Shown piece after piece: positions 1 to 10,824 of a stretch of DNA of 64,000 bases. Position numbers and translations under genes: made by a program. Source of the DNA: Tritrichomonas musculus (Eukaryota > Parabasalia > Tritrichomonadida > Tritrichomonadidae). A model generated the notes under the pieces. The model was given only the letters and a program-made list of their open reading frames with translations. It made no database searches and was not told where the DNA came from. The stretch spans positions 2,976,001-3,040,000 of the forward strand of contig JAPFFF010000001.1 in assembly GCA_039105265.1 (NCBI GenBank), in the 5' to 3' direction. The stretch's first letter is position 1; each line of letters opens with the position of its first letter.

Positions 1-192
1 TTAACCAAAAAGTAAGTGCAATTAAACTACATCGATCAACATAGAATTTTTTTTTCCAAAAAACTTGTGAAAAAATCATATGACATTTTTTTAAAATTTT
101 CAATTTTTAGCACATAAGATTGAATGTCTTATTTTATGAAAATTTTGAAGATGAAATGAATTCATTTTTATTTTTGGGAATCTCGGACTAAG

Positions 193-690
193 ATGCCTAT
201 TCCGAGAAAACCCCAAAATGATTTTTTCCTTCCCCAAACTTCATTTTATGATGTTTTCAATGTCGAAAACAACAATGTGCTATTAAATTACTATTTGGAC
301 GATAACAATCAAGATGATGATAATTTTGATTCATCTTTATTTGATACTTACATCTTTTCTAGAGTTAATTTTTATTATGAGTATACATACGAATCAAATC
401 AAACAGAATCATATGATGAAGTATTTGCTCAAGAATGTTCTACGGACAGATATATTTTTTTGGATGATCTCTTTTGCCTACTAATTATCAATGATATCTT
501 AAAAAAATTTGAAGATGACTTCAAAAAGAATAAATTCATACTTGAAATGTTTAAGAAAATCCAATGTACAAATAGTGCAAAAAGAATTCAAAGATTAAAA
601 TTCTTAACAAATCAAAATCAACAAATGCTTTATTTAAATAGGTTAAAAACACGTAAATGGAAGCCAAACATTTGGCTTCAAAGAAGTTAA
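193..690 (+). CDS. hypothetical protein, 165 aa
   Basis: An ATG-started frame of 165 residues that I do not recognise. The N-terminal half is rich in Asp, Asn and Tyr. The C-terminal third is basic and may be helical, ending in a Lys/Arg/Trp-rich tail. There is no signal peptide, membrane segment or known motif. It stands alone, followed by about 2.9 kb of AT-rich DNA without a convincing gene. The sustained open frame and skewed composition suggest a real or recently decayed gene, but a chance frame cannot be excluded. Confidence 0.45.
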   Translation: MPIPRKPQNDFFLPQTSFYDVFNVENNNVLLNYYLDDNNQDDDNFDSSLFDTYIFSRVNFYYEYTYESNQTESYDEVFAQECSTDRYIFLDDLFCLLIINDILKKFEDDFKKNKFILEMFKKIQCTNSAKRIQRLKFLTNQNQQMLYLNRLKTRKWKPNIWLQRS

Positions 691-992
691 TATATGTTCA
701 ATTAACATATATATAGAACAAAACATTGATGAAACAAAAAATAAAAAATATAATATTATAAAAATCTTCTTGAATTCTTTTTGAAACTTTTATATTAATT
801 AAGCTTGTAAAATATACCCAAATGTAAAAAAAGACCTGGTCTTGGTGATTCTTTCTGGTCTTTTGGCGATTTTAATAAATCTTTTAAAAAGTTATTTCTT
901 ATGAATTATTAAATAAAATGATTAAATGATATTTGATTAAATAATAATTCAATTTACGAATCAACATTCAATAAATTCAATGAATTTATTTA

Positions 993-1110
993 ATTACTCG
1001 GCTATATATATTCATAAAAATATAAATACTATTAATATTTCAATGCATTATTTATTATTCGGCTATATATATTCATAAAAATAAAAATACTATTAATATT
1101 TTAAATACAT
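993..1110. repeat. 61-bp direct tandem duplication
   Basis: Two near-identical copies of an AT-rich unit containing CGGCTATATATATTCATAAA follow each other with a period of 61 bp. The shared CG dinucleotide lies at 999 and again at 1060. A degraded third start (TCGGTATATAT) follows near 1116. It is non-coding and probably arose by slippage. Confidence 0.7.
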
Positions 1111-1321
1111 TTTATATCGGTATATATTTAAAATATAAATGAAAAAAAAATTATTTTCAATTGAAAAAATGCTTTTATTGATTTTATTATATATTTATAT
1201 CTTATTTTTATATATATATATATATATGATATTTTGAAAGCTTTACAAATCACCATCGCCAAAAAAACCGTTTTGGTGATCTCCAAAATATATGTAAACT
1301 ATTCAAAATTGAATGCTGTCG

Positions 1322-1348
1322 CCAAAAGCCCAAGACCTGGGCTTTTGG
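1322..1348. repeat. perfect 10-bp-arm inverted repeat (hairpin)
   Basis: CCAAAAGCCC and its exact complement GGGCTTTTGG flank a 7-nt loop. A related imperfect hairpin lies at 1250-1281 (ATCGCCAAAA with TTTTGGTGAT), and the same motif in the opposite orientation is near 860-872. These may be debris of a small foldback element. The function is unknown. Confidence 0.5.
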
Positions 1349-3618
1349 TGAAATCGGTTATTTGGCTTTTCATCGTCAATATAAATGAGCTTTTTATTAT
1401 TATTTTATATGATATATTATACAAATCATACAATTATTTTGTAATATTCAAAAAATAACATTTTTTTACTGAGAAAATCTTATCGATTATTAATATGACT
1501 TTTGATAAAACTCATTTAATTCCTCTTTCAAATAATTCAATGGTTTATGACAATAATAAATATTAATAAAATTTATTTGACAATAATATGGTTACATTTG
1601 GTGATTTTTAAAACCCAAAAAACGTTTATTTCACCAAATTTACAAGCTTATATTAATTGCATTATTGTCAATTTTTATTAATTCATCATTTGTATAAATG
1701 CAAAATAATGAGGCTAATTTTTGAAATTAGTTTAATTTTTTGTTCATTAATGATAATGATAAAAAAGATGATAAATATGGTATCAATTTTAGTGATGATA
1801 TTGATATTAATGATTATAATATAAAAGAATTTGAGATTACTAAGTTGTTTGATCTTGATGTTCAAAAATATCATGAACATCAAAATAAATGGCATAGTTA
1901 TAATTGTTCAATTACTGATTTTTTTTAATTAATAAACGATAAATTTATTAATGATTGCAATGCTGAAAAGAATGACAAACTTAAAAACAGCGAATAATTT
2001 TCTAAAAAAAGAGCCACATTTCTCAATCATACGATTAATACAAGTGATTACACTGCATACGAAGTAAATATAATATTAAAATTTTAAACAAAAAATTAAA
2101 ACTTTAATATTGATTTAATTAGCCAAATTGTGGCGTTAGGTCTTTCAAAAAGTTAGAATTTTCAAAAATGATATAGCGGAAGGAATATAATGAATCTACA
2201 CAACTTTAGTTAAAATATAATATACAACACATATAGTCAATTATATATCAACTAATAAAAATTGTGTAACTTTGCACACTGCCGAAATAGTCATGAAACT
2301 AGTTCTTGAAAACCGTTATTTAATATATGCATTAGTATGTCACAGAAAAAAGTGACAATTTTATAAATAACAAAGTGCGGAACATATTCCAAAATAAATC
2401 ATATGGAGAGTTGTATATTCATATAAATTTGTAATATCATAACTATATCATTTGCAAAAAAAGTGAAAAAAGTTTTCACAGGTCTAAAAATGAAAAAATG
2501 AGCTCATTTTGCTGATAGCAAATTATATTCATGCTGTGTACGGATTTTGAACTTTATTTATAGAAAGTTGTTGTAAAAATTACGTAGAATTCGTTTATGC
2601 ACAAAAGAAAAAATCAGTTTTTAGGATGCACAAACCTAGATGCGTGGATTTACACTATAACCAGAAAATTTGGTGATTTCTTTGATAAATCGCATGGCAC
2701 AGCACCACCAGCAAAGATACAATATATGAAAAAATAATAAATAGTAGATTATTACATGTGTATTATTATATTTAATTTTAAAAATTTCCAAAGACACAAT
2801 TTTTTAAAAAAGTCGTTTTAAGTTAAAGTACCATTTGAATGGAAAATTGTCCAAATTCCTTTCAATTTGAGAAAATTATTTTGTTTACAATTCAGCTTCT
2901 AGATAAAATTAAAAAATAAAATATATTAAAATAATCTTGTAAGATATTGATGTTTATTATATATTAATTTCATAAAAATCTGAGAGTTTCCTATGTTCTA
3001 AATGATCTCTTTTTGTTTTTATCTCAATTTATTCAATTTTGACTCAAAAAAAAAAAAATATTTTATTTTATGATATATATGCTTTTTAATATAAAATTAT
3101 TAGCAAGACCGCTAGCACAAATTATATTTCAGCAATTATGTTCAAATTATTCAATAACTTTAATCAGATTCCAAATTTTTTCAAAGAAAAGTAAAAAGAA
3201 CATTTATTTCAGAACTTTTTCAATAAACTTCAAAATTCAATTTAAAGAGAAATAAATAAACCATATTTAAAGAAAAATTAAATTATTTTTACTATTTAAA
3301 AATTAGTAAAAATTATGCTGTTGATTTAAATTTTTTATTTTTTTTTTTTAAGATAGCTTTAATTCTAATTCATTTTTATTTCAGATGTTTATTTATGTAA
3401 AATTCACAATTACAAAATATATAAATATCTTAATATTTATAAAATTAATATCAATGTATTTTAGCATATATAGTAAAAGATATCGATATTACATATAATA
3501 TTTGCCTATAAAAATATTATTGATTAAATAAGAGTGTTAGTCTCTTTTTAACAAATTTTGTTATTCTAAAACATGCCCATTATTTACATATCTATTTATT
3601 ATTGCAATAATTTTTAAT

Positions 3619-5689
3619 ATGGACATACCAAATTATATAAAAGCCAAAAACAAAATATATAACTTACTACTAGAATTTTTAGAAAGTGATGACGATGATG
3701 ATTTTGATTTTACTGCTGTTTTAACTAATAATATTTATGTTGAATTGAAATATTTTCTTTCATTATTGTCAAAAATAACAAAAAATCATCATCGAACACC
3801 AATATTCAACAAAAAAATCAACCAAATTTTAAATTATTTATCTAATTATATCACGAAATATTTATCAAATTCAGAAATATTTGACATTTTCAAAAGTAAT
3901 AAACAAATTCTTTACATTCTTTTTCAGAATCATATTTTAGTTTCAGATGAATATGTATCACAAAGCATTCTAAGTAATCACAAATTATCACATTTTTTTA
4001 ATCCAGAAATTCAAAAATTTATAAACAAAGAAGATAAAGAAAAGTTAAAAAATGATTTACAATTACAAAACGATGATGCAATATCATCATTTGAAATAAA
4101 ACGTCAAATAGGTGAGAATGATTCATATATTTGCCAACTAATACGCAATGATTCAATTGAAGAATTTGTATCATATATAAATAGAACTAACATGAATATT
4201 TCAAGCATAATAAATCCATCATATTATGAAACGAATTCATTTTTATTAAAGAAAGAAACAATATCATTGATTGAATATTCAGCTTTTTTCGGTTCAATTC
4301 AAATTTTTCAATACATCGCTTTAAATAATGGCGATTTTACAAATGATTTATGGCTCTGTGCAATTCATGGCAAAAATGCAGAAATAATTCATCATCTCGA
4401 AAGTCTTCATATTGAACCAAAAGATAAAACATGCAGTGAAAGTTTGAAAGAATCAATAAAATGTCATCATAATGAAATTGCTGAATACATTCAAAACAAT
4501 TTATTAAATGAAAAAAATAACACAAGTGATGATGTTATAAGATGGGGAATTCAATTTTTTAATTACAAATATATTCCCAAAATCATCGTAAATAGTTATT
4601 CATTTTTTTATTTCTCGTTGTATAACTATGATACCATTGTTAATCTTTATTTTAATAAGAAAAAGAATGAAATAGAAAAAAAAATAATTTAAAATTATCT
4701 TTTAATAATAGATTAATGCAATCGAATGGAATTTTAAATTTATTATTTAATTAATAACATTTAATCATTTCATATTTTTATGATGAAGTTTTTATATTTG
4801 TATTTTTAATAGATCAGCCATACGTCAAGCAGCAGAAGAAAATCAAATTGAAGTTGTTTATTATTTATTAATGAAAAAAACGAAAATTGATGATGAACTT
4901 TTTCAAGACTGCAAACATATTGAAAAAATTGCAATTCCGCCTAATATAACATCAATTGGAAATAATAGTTTTCAAAATTGCACTTCAATTACAAGTGTTT
5001 CTATTCCATCTTCAATAAAAACAATTGGAGAATGTGCTTTTAGTTATTGTTCTTCCCTTAAAAGAATATCAATTCCTTCTTCAGTAACTACAATAGGAAA
5101 TTATTGTTTTAACCAATGCTATTCACTTACAAAAGTTTCAATTGCATATTCAATAACAATGTTAAGTATACATATTTTTTATTTATGTAAAACACTTAAA
5201 AAGATTTCAATTCCATCATCTGTAACGAAAATTAAAAAAAGTGCTTTTTTTGGTTGCAGCTCATTAGAAAATGTTTATATTACATCATCAGTGAATTCAA
5301 TTGGAAAATGTTCATTTTGTAATTGTTATAAACTTAAAACAATATCAATTCCTCCTTCATTAACTACAATCAAATTTTGTTCATTTGAATTTTGCTCATC
5401 TCTTAATCATATAACAGTCCCTCTGTCTGTGAAATCAATAGAATCAAATGCATTTAAATTATGCAGATCATTAACTGAAATTGAAATTCCATCTTCAGTA
5501 AAAAAAATTGGGGAAAATGCATTTTTTTATTGCTCATCGTTAGAAAAAATAAAAATATTTGCACATGATATAACTATTGGACGTAATGCTTTTCATCATT
5601 GTCATTCACTTGATCAAATAACAATACATTCAACACTAAATGATCAATTTAAAGAGTTCAAAAGATATGCAAAAATTGTTAATTTTTGA
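3619..5689 (+). pseudogene. DUF3447/ankyrin plus BspA-like LRR_5 gene, disrupted
   Basis: The first frame (3619-4692, 357 aa, ATG start) has the layout of trichomonad ankyrin proteins with a DUF3447-like region: an N-terminal helical domain, then an ankyrin-like part around residues 215-300 (ISLIEYSAFFGSIQIFQYI, AIHGKNAEIIHHL). It stops at 4692. After about 110 bp containing stops, coding similarity resumes near 4811 with an ankyrin helix (AIRQAAEENQIEVVYYLL). That runs without interruption into the 4871-5689 frame of about ten BspA-like LRR_5 repeats. The resumed ankyrin piece has no ATG, so I read this as one host gene split by a small disruption. No trichomonad-type splice signals are seen at the gap. 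Intact relatives are expected to be intracellular scaffolds or surface-associated proteins. Confidence 0.72.
4871..5689 (+). CDS. BspA-like leucine-rich repeat (LRR_5) segment
   Basis: An open frame of 272 residues built almost wholly of repeats of about 23 residues, of the form C.SL..I.IPSSV..IG..AF (for example SIPSSVTTIGNYCFNQCYS). This is the LRR_5/BspA-like family, hugely expanded in trichomonads and linked in some members to surface adhesion. There is no signal peptide or transmembrane segment. The frame is open upstream to about 4787, where it encodes an ankyrin helix, so the ATG at 4871 is probably internal to the ancestral gene. It could still be expressed as a stand-alone LRR protein. 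Confidence 0.75.
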   Translation: MKKTKIDDELFQDCKHIEKIAIPPNITSIGNNSFQNCTSITSVSIPSSIKTIGECAFSYCSSLKRISIPSSVTTIGNYCFNQCYSLTKVSIAYSITMLSIHIFYLCKTLKKISIPSSVTKIKKSAFFGCSSLENVYITSSVNSIGKCSFCNCYKLKTISIPPSLTTIKFCSFEFCSSLNHITVPLSVKSIESNAFKLCRSLTEIEIPSSVKKIGENAFFYCSSLEKIKIFAHDITIGRNAFHHCHSLDQITIHSTLNDQFKEFKRYAKIVNF

Positions 5690-5999
5690 TGCAGAATTGA
5701 GCCATAAAAAATAAAAAATCTGCTTTACATTTTCTTAAATAAAAAAAATTATTAATTATAGGGTGCTGCAAATTAGAAGTGATTTTTTTTATATTTTGGA
5801 TAGTTTGAAACTATTATTATATAAATTCATTTATCATTTAAATATTGTTCTAAAGTATAAAAATAATTATTTGTAAATAAGTATCATGCATAAATAAACT
5901 CAAATAAAAATAAAATAAATATAAAAAAATAATAAATAAACGAAGATAAATCATAAATTATATAAAACGATGAACTTTTCGTTCTGAATTTATTTCAAA
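5690..5999. other. intergenic, nothing seen
   Basis: AT-rich spacer between the LRR frame and the decayed PA14-like gene. I see no open frame of note, repeat or RNA gene here. Confidence 0.6.
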
Positions 6000-6831
6000 G
6001 CAATTCAAATAACAATAGGAATGAATGACAATGAGATCTGGATTTCCTGTCAATTCTTCTTCTGATAAAAAAAATATGCCTTGCGTATCTGCTGTCGCTG
6101 TGAATACATAGCTACCGTTTGATGGAACTACCAGGCATCCTGATAAAACTCATATCCATGTGTTTATACTGCTATTAGAATAGTCCGGTGAAGCAATTCC
6201 TTTTTTTGTGTATGTTTCAGAAATTATGTTTTTTTTCCGTCCCATTTAATGCAATGTAACGATAAGCTTTAAATGTGCCATTCATCGTGTTTGGTATGTA
6301 ACCATACCTCATGTATTTCGCGATTCCCAAATTAGAGTTCAATGCAGTGAATTGGTAGATGACAGTATGGACTTCTTTGGTAGTTTTATCGAGGTAATCA
6401 ATTCGAACTTCTTCGATTTCAGTTAGACCTTCTTTCGGTGTCATTTTATAAACTCCTAAATCAACCATTTTCCATGCACTTTCTCTTCCTGGCTCAAATT
6501 TAACTCCAACGTATTCGAAATCACCGAATTGCTCTTTGTTTTCTCTCTGGACCATCGTTGATACAAAATCAATCGTCTGTGGATATGGCAATATTATATA
6601 TGGCCTTGCCGTAATGATATCTTCGCCGTCCATCACTATTCCGCATGCGTACTTATTTGTTACTGGATGAAATGGCTTCAGGTTCATTTTTTCTAATTCT
6701 CCAAAAGTGTCACCTGTACCACTTGCCATTTTTTCATCTGCCATACCGTTGAAATTGCAATGGTATCTAAGACTTCGAGATTTAAATGCTTTTTTATATT
6801 GAGTTGTTAACAAAATAATTGTCATATTCAT
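6000..6831 (-). pseudogene. decayed gene with PA14-like C-terminal region
   Basis: The minus-strand frame 6831-6217 (204 aa, ATG start) is less AT-rich than its surroundings. It contains phrases such as ARPYIILPYPQTIDFVSTMV, GVKFEPGRESAWKMVDLGVY and YGYIPNTMNGTFKAYRYIAL. Past its stop, towards lower coordinates, coding-like sequence continues to about 6000 across at least one further in-frame stop. That stretch contains GCLVVPSNGSYVFTATADTQ, which resembles the core strand pattern of PA14/GLEYA-type beta-sandwich domains. I infer a former extracellular carbohydrate- or ligand-binding protein, now broken. The PA14 assignment rests on a short pattern and is tentative; the N-terminal family is not recognised. 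Confidence 0.45.
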
Positions 6832-7258
6832 TTTAACTATTTCATGCCTTTTTCTATTTCAGGTAATTCTGAACATTTTCTCATAATATTATTTTTATTA
6901 ACAAAAAATGAATAAATTGCATTTTCAACGCTCGTTCCCTGAAATTCCATATTGATAAATAAATCAATTCAATTGATCTTACATTAATACTCCAGAAATT
7001 TGCTTCAAAGAGGCTAAAATATGAATGAATAATAAAGGAAAGGATTGATTGAGAATTTTATGACAAATTTCTTAATTTTTTTTGTATATTATCAACTCAT
7101 CAATCTTTAAATTGATGATAAATAATACAGATCAAATATTTTCATTTATTTGAATGCTTAATAATAATAACTCAGTATTCTGGAAAAAAGCTTTATTTTG
7201 AAAATAAAAAATATAAAGATATAATGATCAAAATATGTTTTGTTTATTGATTGTCTTA
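6832..7258. other. intergenic, nothing seen
   Basis: AT-rich sequence between two minus-strand genes. It includes the short upstream region of the PA14-like remnant and the 3' flank of the coiled-coil LRR gene. No ORF, repeat or RNA gene is recognised. Confidence 0.55.
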
Positions 7259-10200
7259 TCATTTTAACGAAAAAGCATTTGAACCAATAAAAGTTATGGA
7301 AGGTTTAATCGCTAAGTTGCTTAATTTATAACATTTGAAGAATGCCTTATCTCCAATTGAATCAACTGATTCTGGGATTTTGATGTCACTCAACAAATCA
7401 CATTCTTCGAAAGTTGACTCTTCAATAGACGTGATTGAATCAGAAAGTTTCACAGAAACCAAAGACTTGCACTTATAAAAGCAATACTTTCCAATTGAAG
7501 TCACAGAATCAGAAATGATTGCCTTTTCCAATGAAGAACACTCAGTGAAAGCGCTTTCGCCAATTGAAGTCACAGAAAAAGGAATATCAATCGTAGATAA
7601 CAATGTGCATTCAGCAAAAGCTCTATTTCCAATTGAAACCACAGAATCAGGAATTTTTACATGACTTAAAGAAGAACATTTTTCAAAAGTTGACATTTCA
7701 ATTGATTTAATTGAAGCAGAAATTGTCAAATCAGTCAATTTTGAGCATCTACAAAAAGCGTAAGAACCAATTGAAGTAACAGAAGAAGGAATTCTCAAAA
7801 ATTTCAATGATGCGCAATCAATGAATGAAGAAGCTCCAATTGTTTCAATGATGTCGTCAGAAAATGTCACTTGTTTCAATGACGAACAACCTTCGAATGA
7901 ATTGCCACCAATTTCAATTACATTATTTATATTAATGTAATTAATTTTTTTGTTGTTCTTGAAAGAACAATCTGTTTTACGGTAGCCAGAAATTGTTATT
8001 AAAATTCGAAGATTTGGCATCCCATTTTTACTAATACTGACGAGTTCTTTGTAAATGTCTTTATAAAGAGGGGATTTCAATTTAACCTCAATTGACACAT
8101 GCTGACTAAACTTTTTCAAACAAGAAATGAAATCAGATGATTTCAGCTTCTTTTGTTGATACAAAATTTCAGTTGCATCTGAAAGAATAATGATGATATT
8201 TGTTGGACTTTCAATCTCTTTCAAATTTTCAAAGGGAAGTTTAGTATCTCTTGTTTTAATGTTGAAATATTGAAGATCATCAGATATATCGAGATTCATC
8301 AAATAAAGCAAGAGATCATTGATGTTCAAGATAGTTGAATTATACAACAATTTAAAAGGTGAAATCAAATTTAAATTATTATCTTTAATGACTTTTGAAA
8401 CAACCAACTGTTGTTTGTTCAATGGCAAATTATTAAAAGAATGAACAGATAAATTCTTACCAAGTTGAATTGGACTTTTTGGTTGTTTTGGACTTTCTGA
8501 CATTTTTCCAGTTAGTTTTTGAATTTCAGTTTTTAAAGAAAAAATTTCATTTTCATATTTATCAATTGAAATTTGCATGTTCTCAGTTAATTTGATATTG
8601 TCATATGCCAAATTATGGTTCTTTTCGTGCATTTTATTTAAATCAATTTCATATAGATTTTGAAGTGTTTTTAATTCTTCTTCTAGTTGTTTATTGTCAT
8701 GCAGAAGATAATTTATTTGTTCATTTGTTTTATTTTGAATTTTTTTGATAGCTTCTTCTAATCTATTTTTGTCATCTTTTATATTTTCAATTTCAGCTTT
8801 GTATTGTTCATTTGATATTTCTATATCTTCTTTCAATCTTTGATTTTCGGCCTTTAAAAATGCAATTTCTTTCTCATTTTGATCGAGAATTAATTTTTTG
8901 AAATCTTCCAATCTTTGATTTTCAATTTTGAGATTATTTATTTCTTTTTCCAATTGTGTTTGCATTATTTGTTTGTCATCTTTAAGACGTTGGTTTTCTG
9001 CTTTAAGATTTGTTATTTCTTTTCCATTTTCTTCTTGAGAAACAGTTTTATCTTCTTCAATTTGCAGCTTTTGAAGATTCAATTTATTCAATTCTTTTTC
9101 TAACTGATCCTTGATTTTTATTTTATCTTTTTCTAATCTCTGGTTTTCAATTGTAAGTCTGTCTATATCAATTTTATTTTGATTTTGTATTGTTCTCAAT
9201 TTTTGATTGTCATCAATCAACTTTTTCTTTTCATCATTTAAATTATTCAATTCTTTTTCTAACCGATTTATTTCTTCAGAATTTTTTTTATTCTCTTTTT
9301 TAAGGTCAATTATTTCTTGCCCAAGATGTTCTTGGTTTTCTTTCATGAGATTATTTAATTGCTTGTTTTCTTCACAAAGTTTTTCTTTTTCTTCTTGGTA
9401 TTCAATTTTCAATGCATTCAAATCTTCCCTCAATTTATGTCGCTCGACAATCAATTGCTGGTTCCTTTCATTGAGGGCTATCGCCTCCTGGGAACGCCTT
9501 ACTCTCTCTTCATTTAATTCATTATTTAACATTTCAATTTCACCTTCTAACCGTTTATTTTCAGAGATCGTGTCTTTTTCAATTTTTGCTAATTGGCCGC
9601 TTATTGAATCAAGAAAAAGTGACGATGAAACTTTCGGATAAAATCCCATGTGCTCCCTCAAATTAAGGAATGAATCAAGCATGATTTCTGGACTTAATTC
9701 AGATTCATCGAGACTTTCAAGAAGAATGAACATATTCAAATTTTGGTCACTTTTTGAATGGTCTATCGTAGTTATAAATTTGTATGCTTTTACTTGGTCG
9801 GTCAGGAATCTTTCTTTGTGGTTGAAAATGTTGTAGAGGGAATTTATTGGAACTTTTCTGAGTAAATCTGGGTTTTCATCGATAATTGATTGGAGATGTT
9901 TGGCAATGTATTCTTCATGAGGGGTTTTGTCAATTACTGCGTTGTTTTGTGATGCAAAAAGAAGACTGGATACGTGCATTTCATTTTCTTTTCCGAGATC
10001 GGAGAGATAATCTGACATAATTCCAAATTCTTGGCTAAGAAGATAGTATTCAAAAAGATTATCGATATTTGTTTCCGGTATTTGTTCATTAGACCAATAA
10101 TCTAAAAAATTTTGGAAAATGTCCGGCCTGATTGAAGATTCTACTGCATATATTTTCTTTTCATTTAATATAAATGCAATCTTTTCAGGAACTTGCTGTA

Positions 10201-10279
10201 ATAACTTAAGATGTCTTTTAAATTCTACAGAAATTTCATATAATCGATTTTTTAGTGAAAATTGATGATTTACATACAT
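7259..10279 (-). CDS. BTB/BACK-like, coiled-coil, BspA-like LRR_5 protein
   Basis: The protein has 1,006 residues if started at the first ATG (10279). The open frame extends 21 codons further but only to a TTG, through a Lys-rich stretch made by an A run. Layout: a BTB/POZ-like region at about residues 1-95 (FQNFLDYWSNEQIPETNIDN); a BACK-like helical region to about 240 (ESLDESELSPEIMLDSFLNL); a long coiled coil at about 240-600, rich in Glu, Lys, Asn and Leu with ENQRLK/KEI heptads; a linker; and nine or ten LRR_5 repeats from about 770 to the end (RIPSSVTSIGSYAFCRCSKL). The last repeat is cut short at the stop. No signal peptide or membrane segment is seen, so it is likely a cytosolic scaffold. 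The family is common in trichomonads; the specific role is unknown. Confidence 0.82.
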   Translation of the reverse strand: MYVNHQFSLKNRLYEISVEFKRHLKLLQQVPEKIAFILNEKKIYAVESSIRPDIFQNFLDYWSNEQIPETNIDNLFEYYLLSQEFGIMSDYLSDLGKENEMHVSSLLFASQNNAVIDKTPHEEYIAKHLQSIIDENPDLLRKVPINSLYNIFNHKERFLTDQVKAYKFITTIDHSKSDQNLNMFILLESLDESELSPEIMLDSFLNLREHMGFYPKVSSSLFLDSISGQLAKIEKDTISENKRLEGEIEMLNNELNEERVRRSQEAIALNERNQQLIVERHKLREDLNALKIEYQEEKEKLCEENKQLNNLMKENQEHLGQEIIDLKKENKKNSEEINRLEKELNNLNDEKKKLIDDNQKLRTIQNQNKIDIDRLTIENQRLEKDKIKIKDQLEKELNKLNLQKLQIEEDKTVSQEENGKEITNLKAENQRLKDDKQIMQTQLEKEINNLKIENQRLEDFKKLILDQNEKEIAFLKAENQRLKEDIEISNEQYKAEIENIKDDKNRLEEAIKKIQNKTNEQINYLLHDNKQLEEELKTLQNLYEIDLNKMHEKNHNLAYDNIKLTENMQISIDKYENEIFSLKTEIQKLTGKMSESPKQPKSPIQLGKNLSVHSFNNLPLNKQQLVVSKVIKDNNLNLISPFKLLYNSTILNINDLLLYLMNLDISDDLQYFNIKTRDTKLPFENLKEIESPTNIIIILSDATEILYQQKKLKSSDFISCLKKFSQHVSIEVKLKSPLYKDIYKELVSISKNGMPNLRILITISGYRKTDCSFKNNKKINYININNVIEIGGNSFEGCSSLKQVTFSDDIIETIGASSFIDCASLKFLRIPSSVTSIGSYAFCRCSKLTDLTISASIKSIEMSTFEKCSSLSHVKIPDSVVSIGNRAFAECTLLSTIDIPFSVTSIGESAFTECSSLEKAIISDSVTSIGKYCFYKCKSLVSVKLSDSITSIEESTFEECDLLSDIKIPESVDSIGDKAFFKCYKLSNLAIKPSITFIGSNAFSLK

Positions 10280-10342
10280 GTTGAGATATTTTTTCAAATC
10301 AATTTGTTTTTTTTTTTTTTTTCGTTTTTGAAACTTTTTCAA

Positions 10343-10824
10343 ATAAATGTTTATTGCTTAAAAGATATCTTATTACCCATTGTTTATAAGTAAACTTGGA
10401 ATTTTCCGGTTTAAGATGAAATTTTAAATATATCTAATACTGAAAATTTCATATGGAAAAAGAAATACCATATATTAGATATTCATTTTCGTTATATCTA
10501 ATTTTCTTTCTATTAAAATGCAATTATAATTTATATTTAATTGTTTTTTTGAAAATTCAAGTTTATATATATGATCTATTTTGCATTTTTTTGAGATATT
10601 AGCAAAATTTAAATGACATAATTTTGAATTGAAAAAAACAATCAACCAAATATATATTGAAAAAATAAAATCAAATTCAAATTATAAAGATTGTAATAGG
10701 AATAATTTTATCTTATATTTCCATTCTTAAATTCAAGGATGACCATCGATATTGCTATTTATCAGGCATCAGAAAAATTTGTACAAAATTAAGGGAAGAA
10801 ATCAAACTGGCCAAAAAACATTTG
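10343..10824. other. AT-rich intergenic, nothing seen
   Basis: Upstream region of the coiled-coil LRR gene and 3' flank of the broken gene that follows. Apart from AT-rich simple sequence I see no gene, structured repeat or RNA. Confidence 0.5.

Larger units (their letters stand above)
691..3618. other. AT-rich intergenic region with no convincing gene
   Basis: About 2.9 kb without a supportable gene. It holds a 61-bp tandem duplication near 993-1110, several short inverted repeats sharing an ATCGCCAAAA-like motif (about 825-875, 1250-1281, 1322-1348), and long A/T runs. A weak open stretch near 1740-1928, followed by further short open frames to about 2060, has an Asp/Asn/Lys-rich composition that could be gene debris, but it has no ATG and no recognisable family. 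A slightly GC-richer patch at 2500-2710 has no open frame. Confidence 0.6.

Noticed and set aside
1234-1458. 74-aa frame near the hairpin cluster
   Set aside because: Starts at TTG, has no homology pattern, and overlaps the inverted repeats.
1740-1928. 62-aa Asp/Asn-rich frame
   Set aside because: No ATG and low-complexity composition; at most gene debris.
4693-4810. Spliceosomal intron joining the ankyrin and LRR parts
   Set aside because: No GTAYGT-like donor and no ACTAAC...AG acceptor as used by trichomonads; a disruption explains it better.
9207-9641. 144-aa plus frame antisense to the coiled coil
   Set aside because: Ser/Phe-rich translation of the antisense of a Glu/Lys coiled coil, with no family features; it is a shadow.
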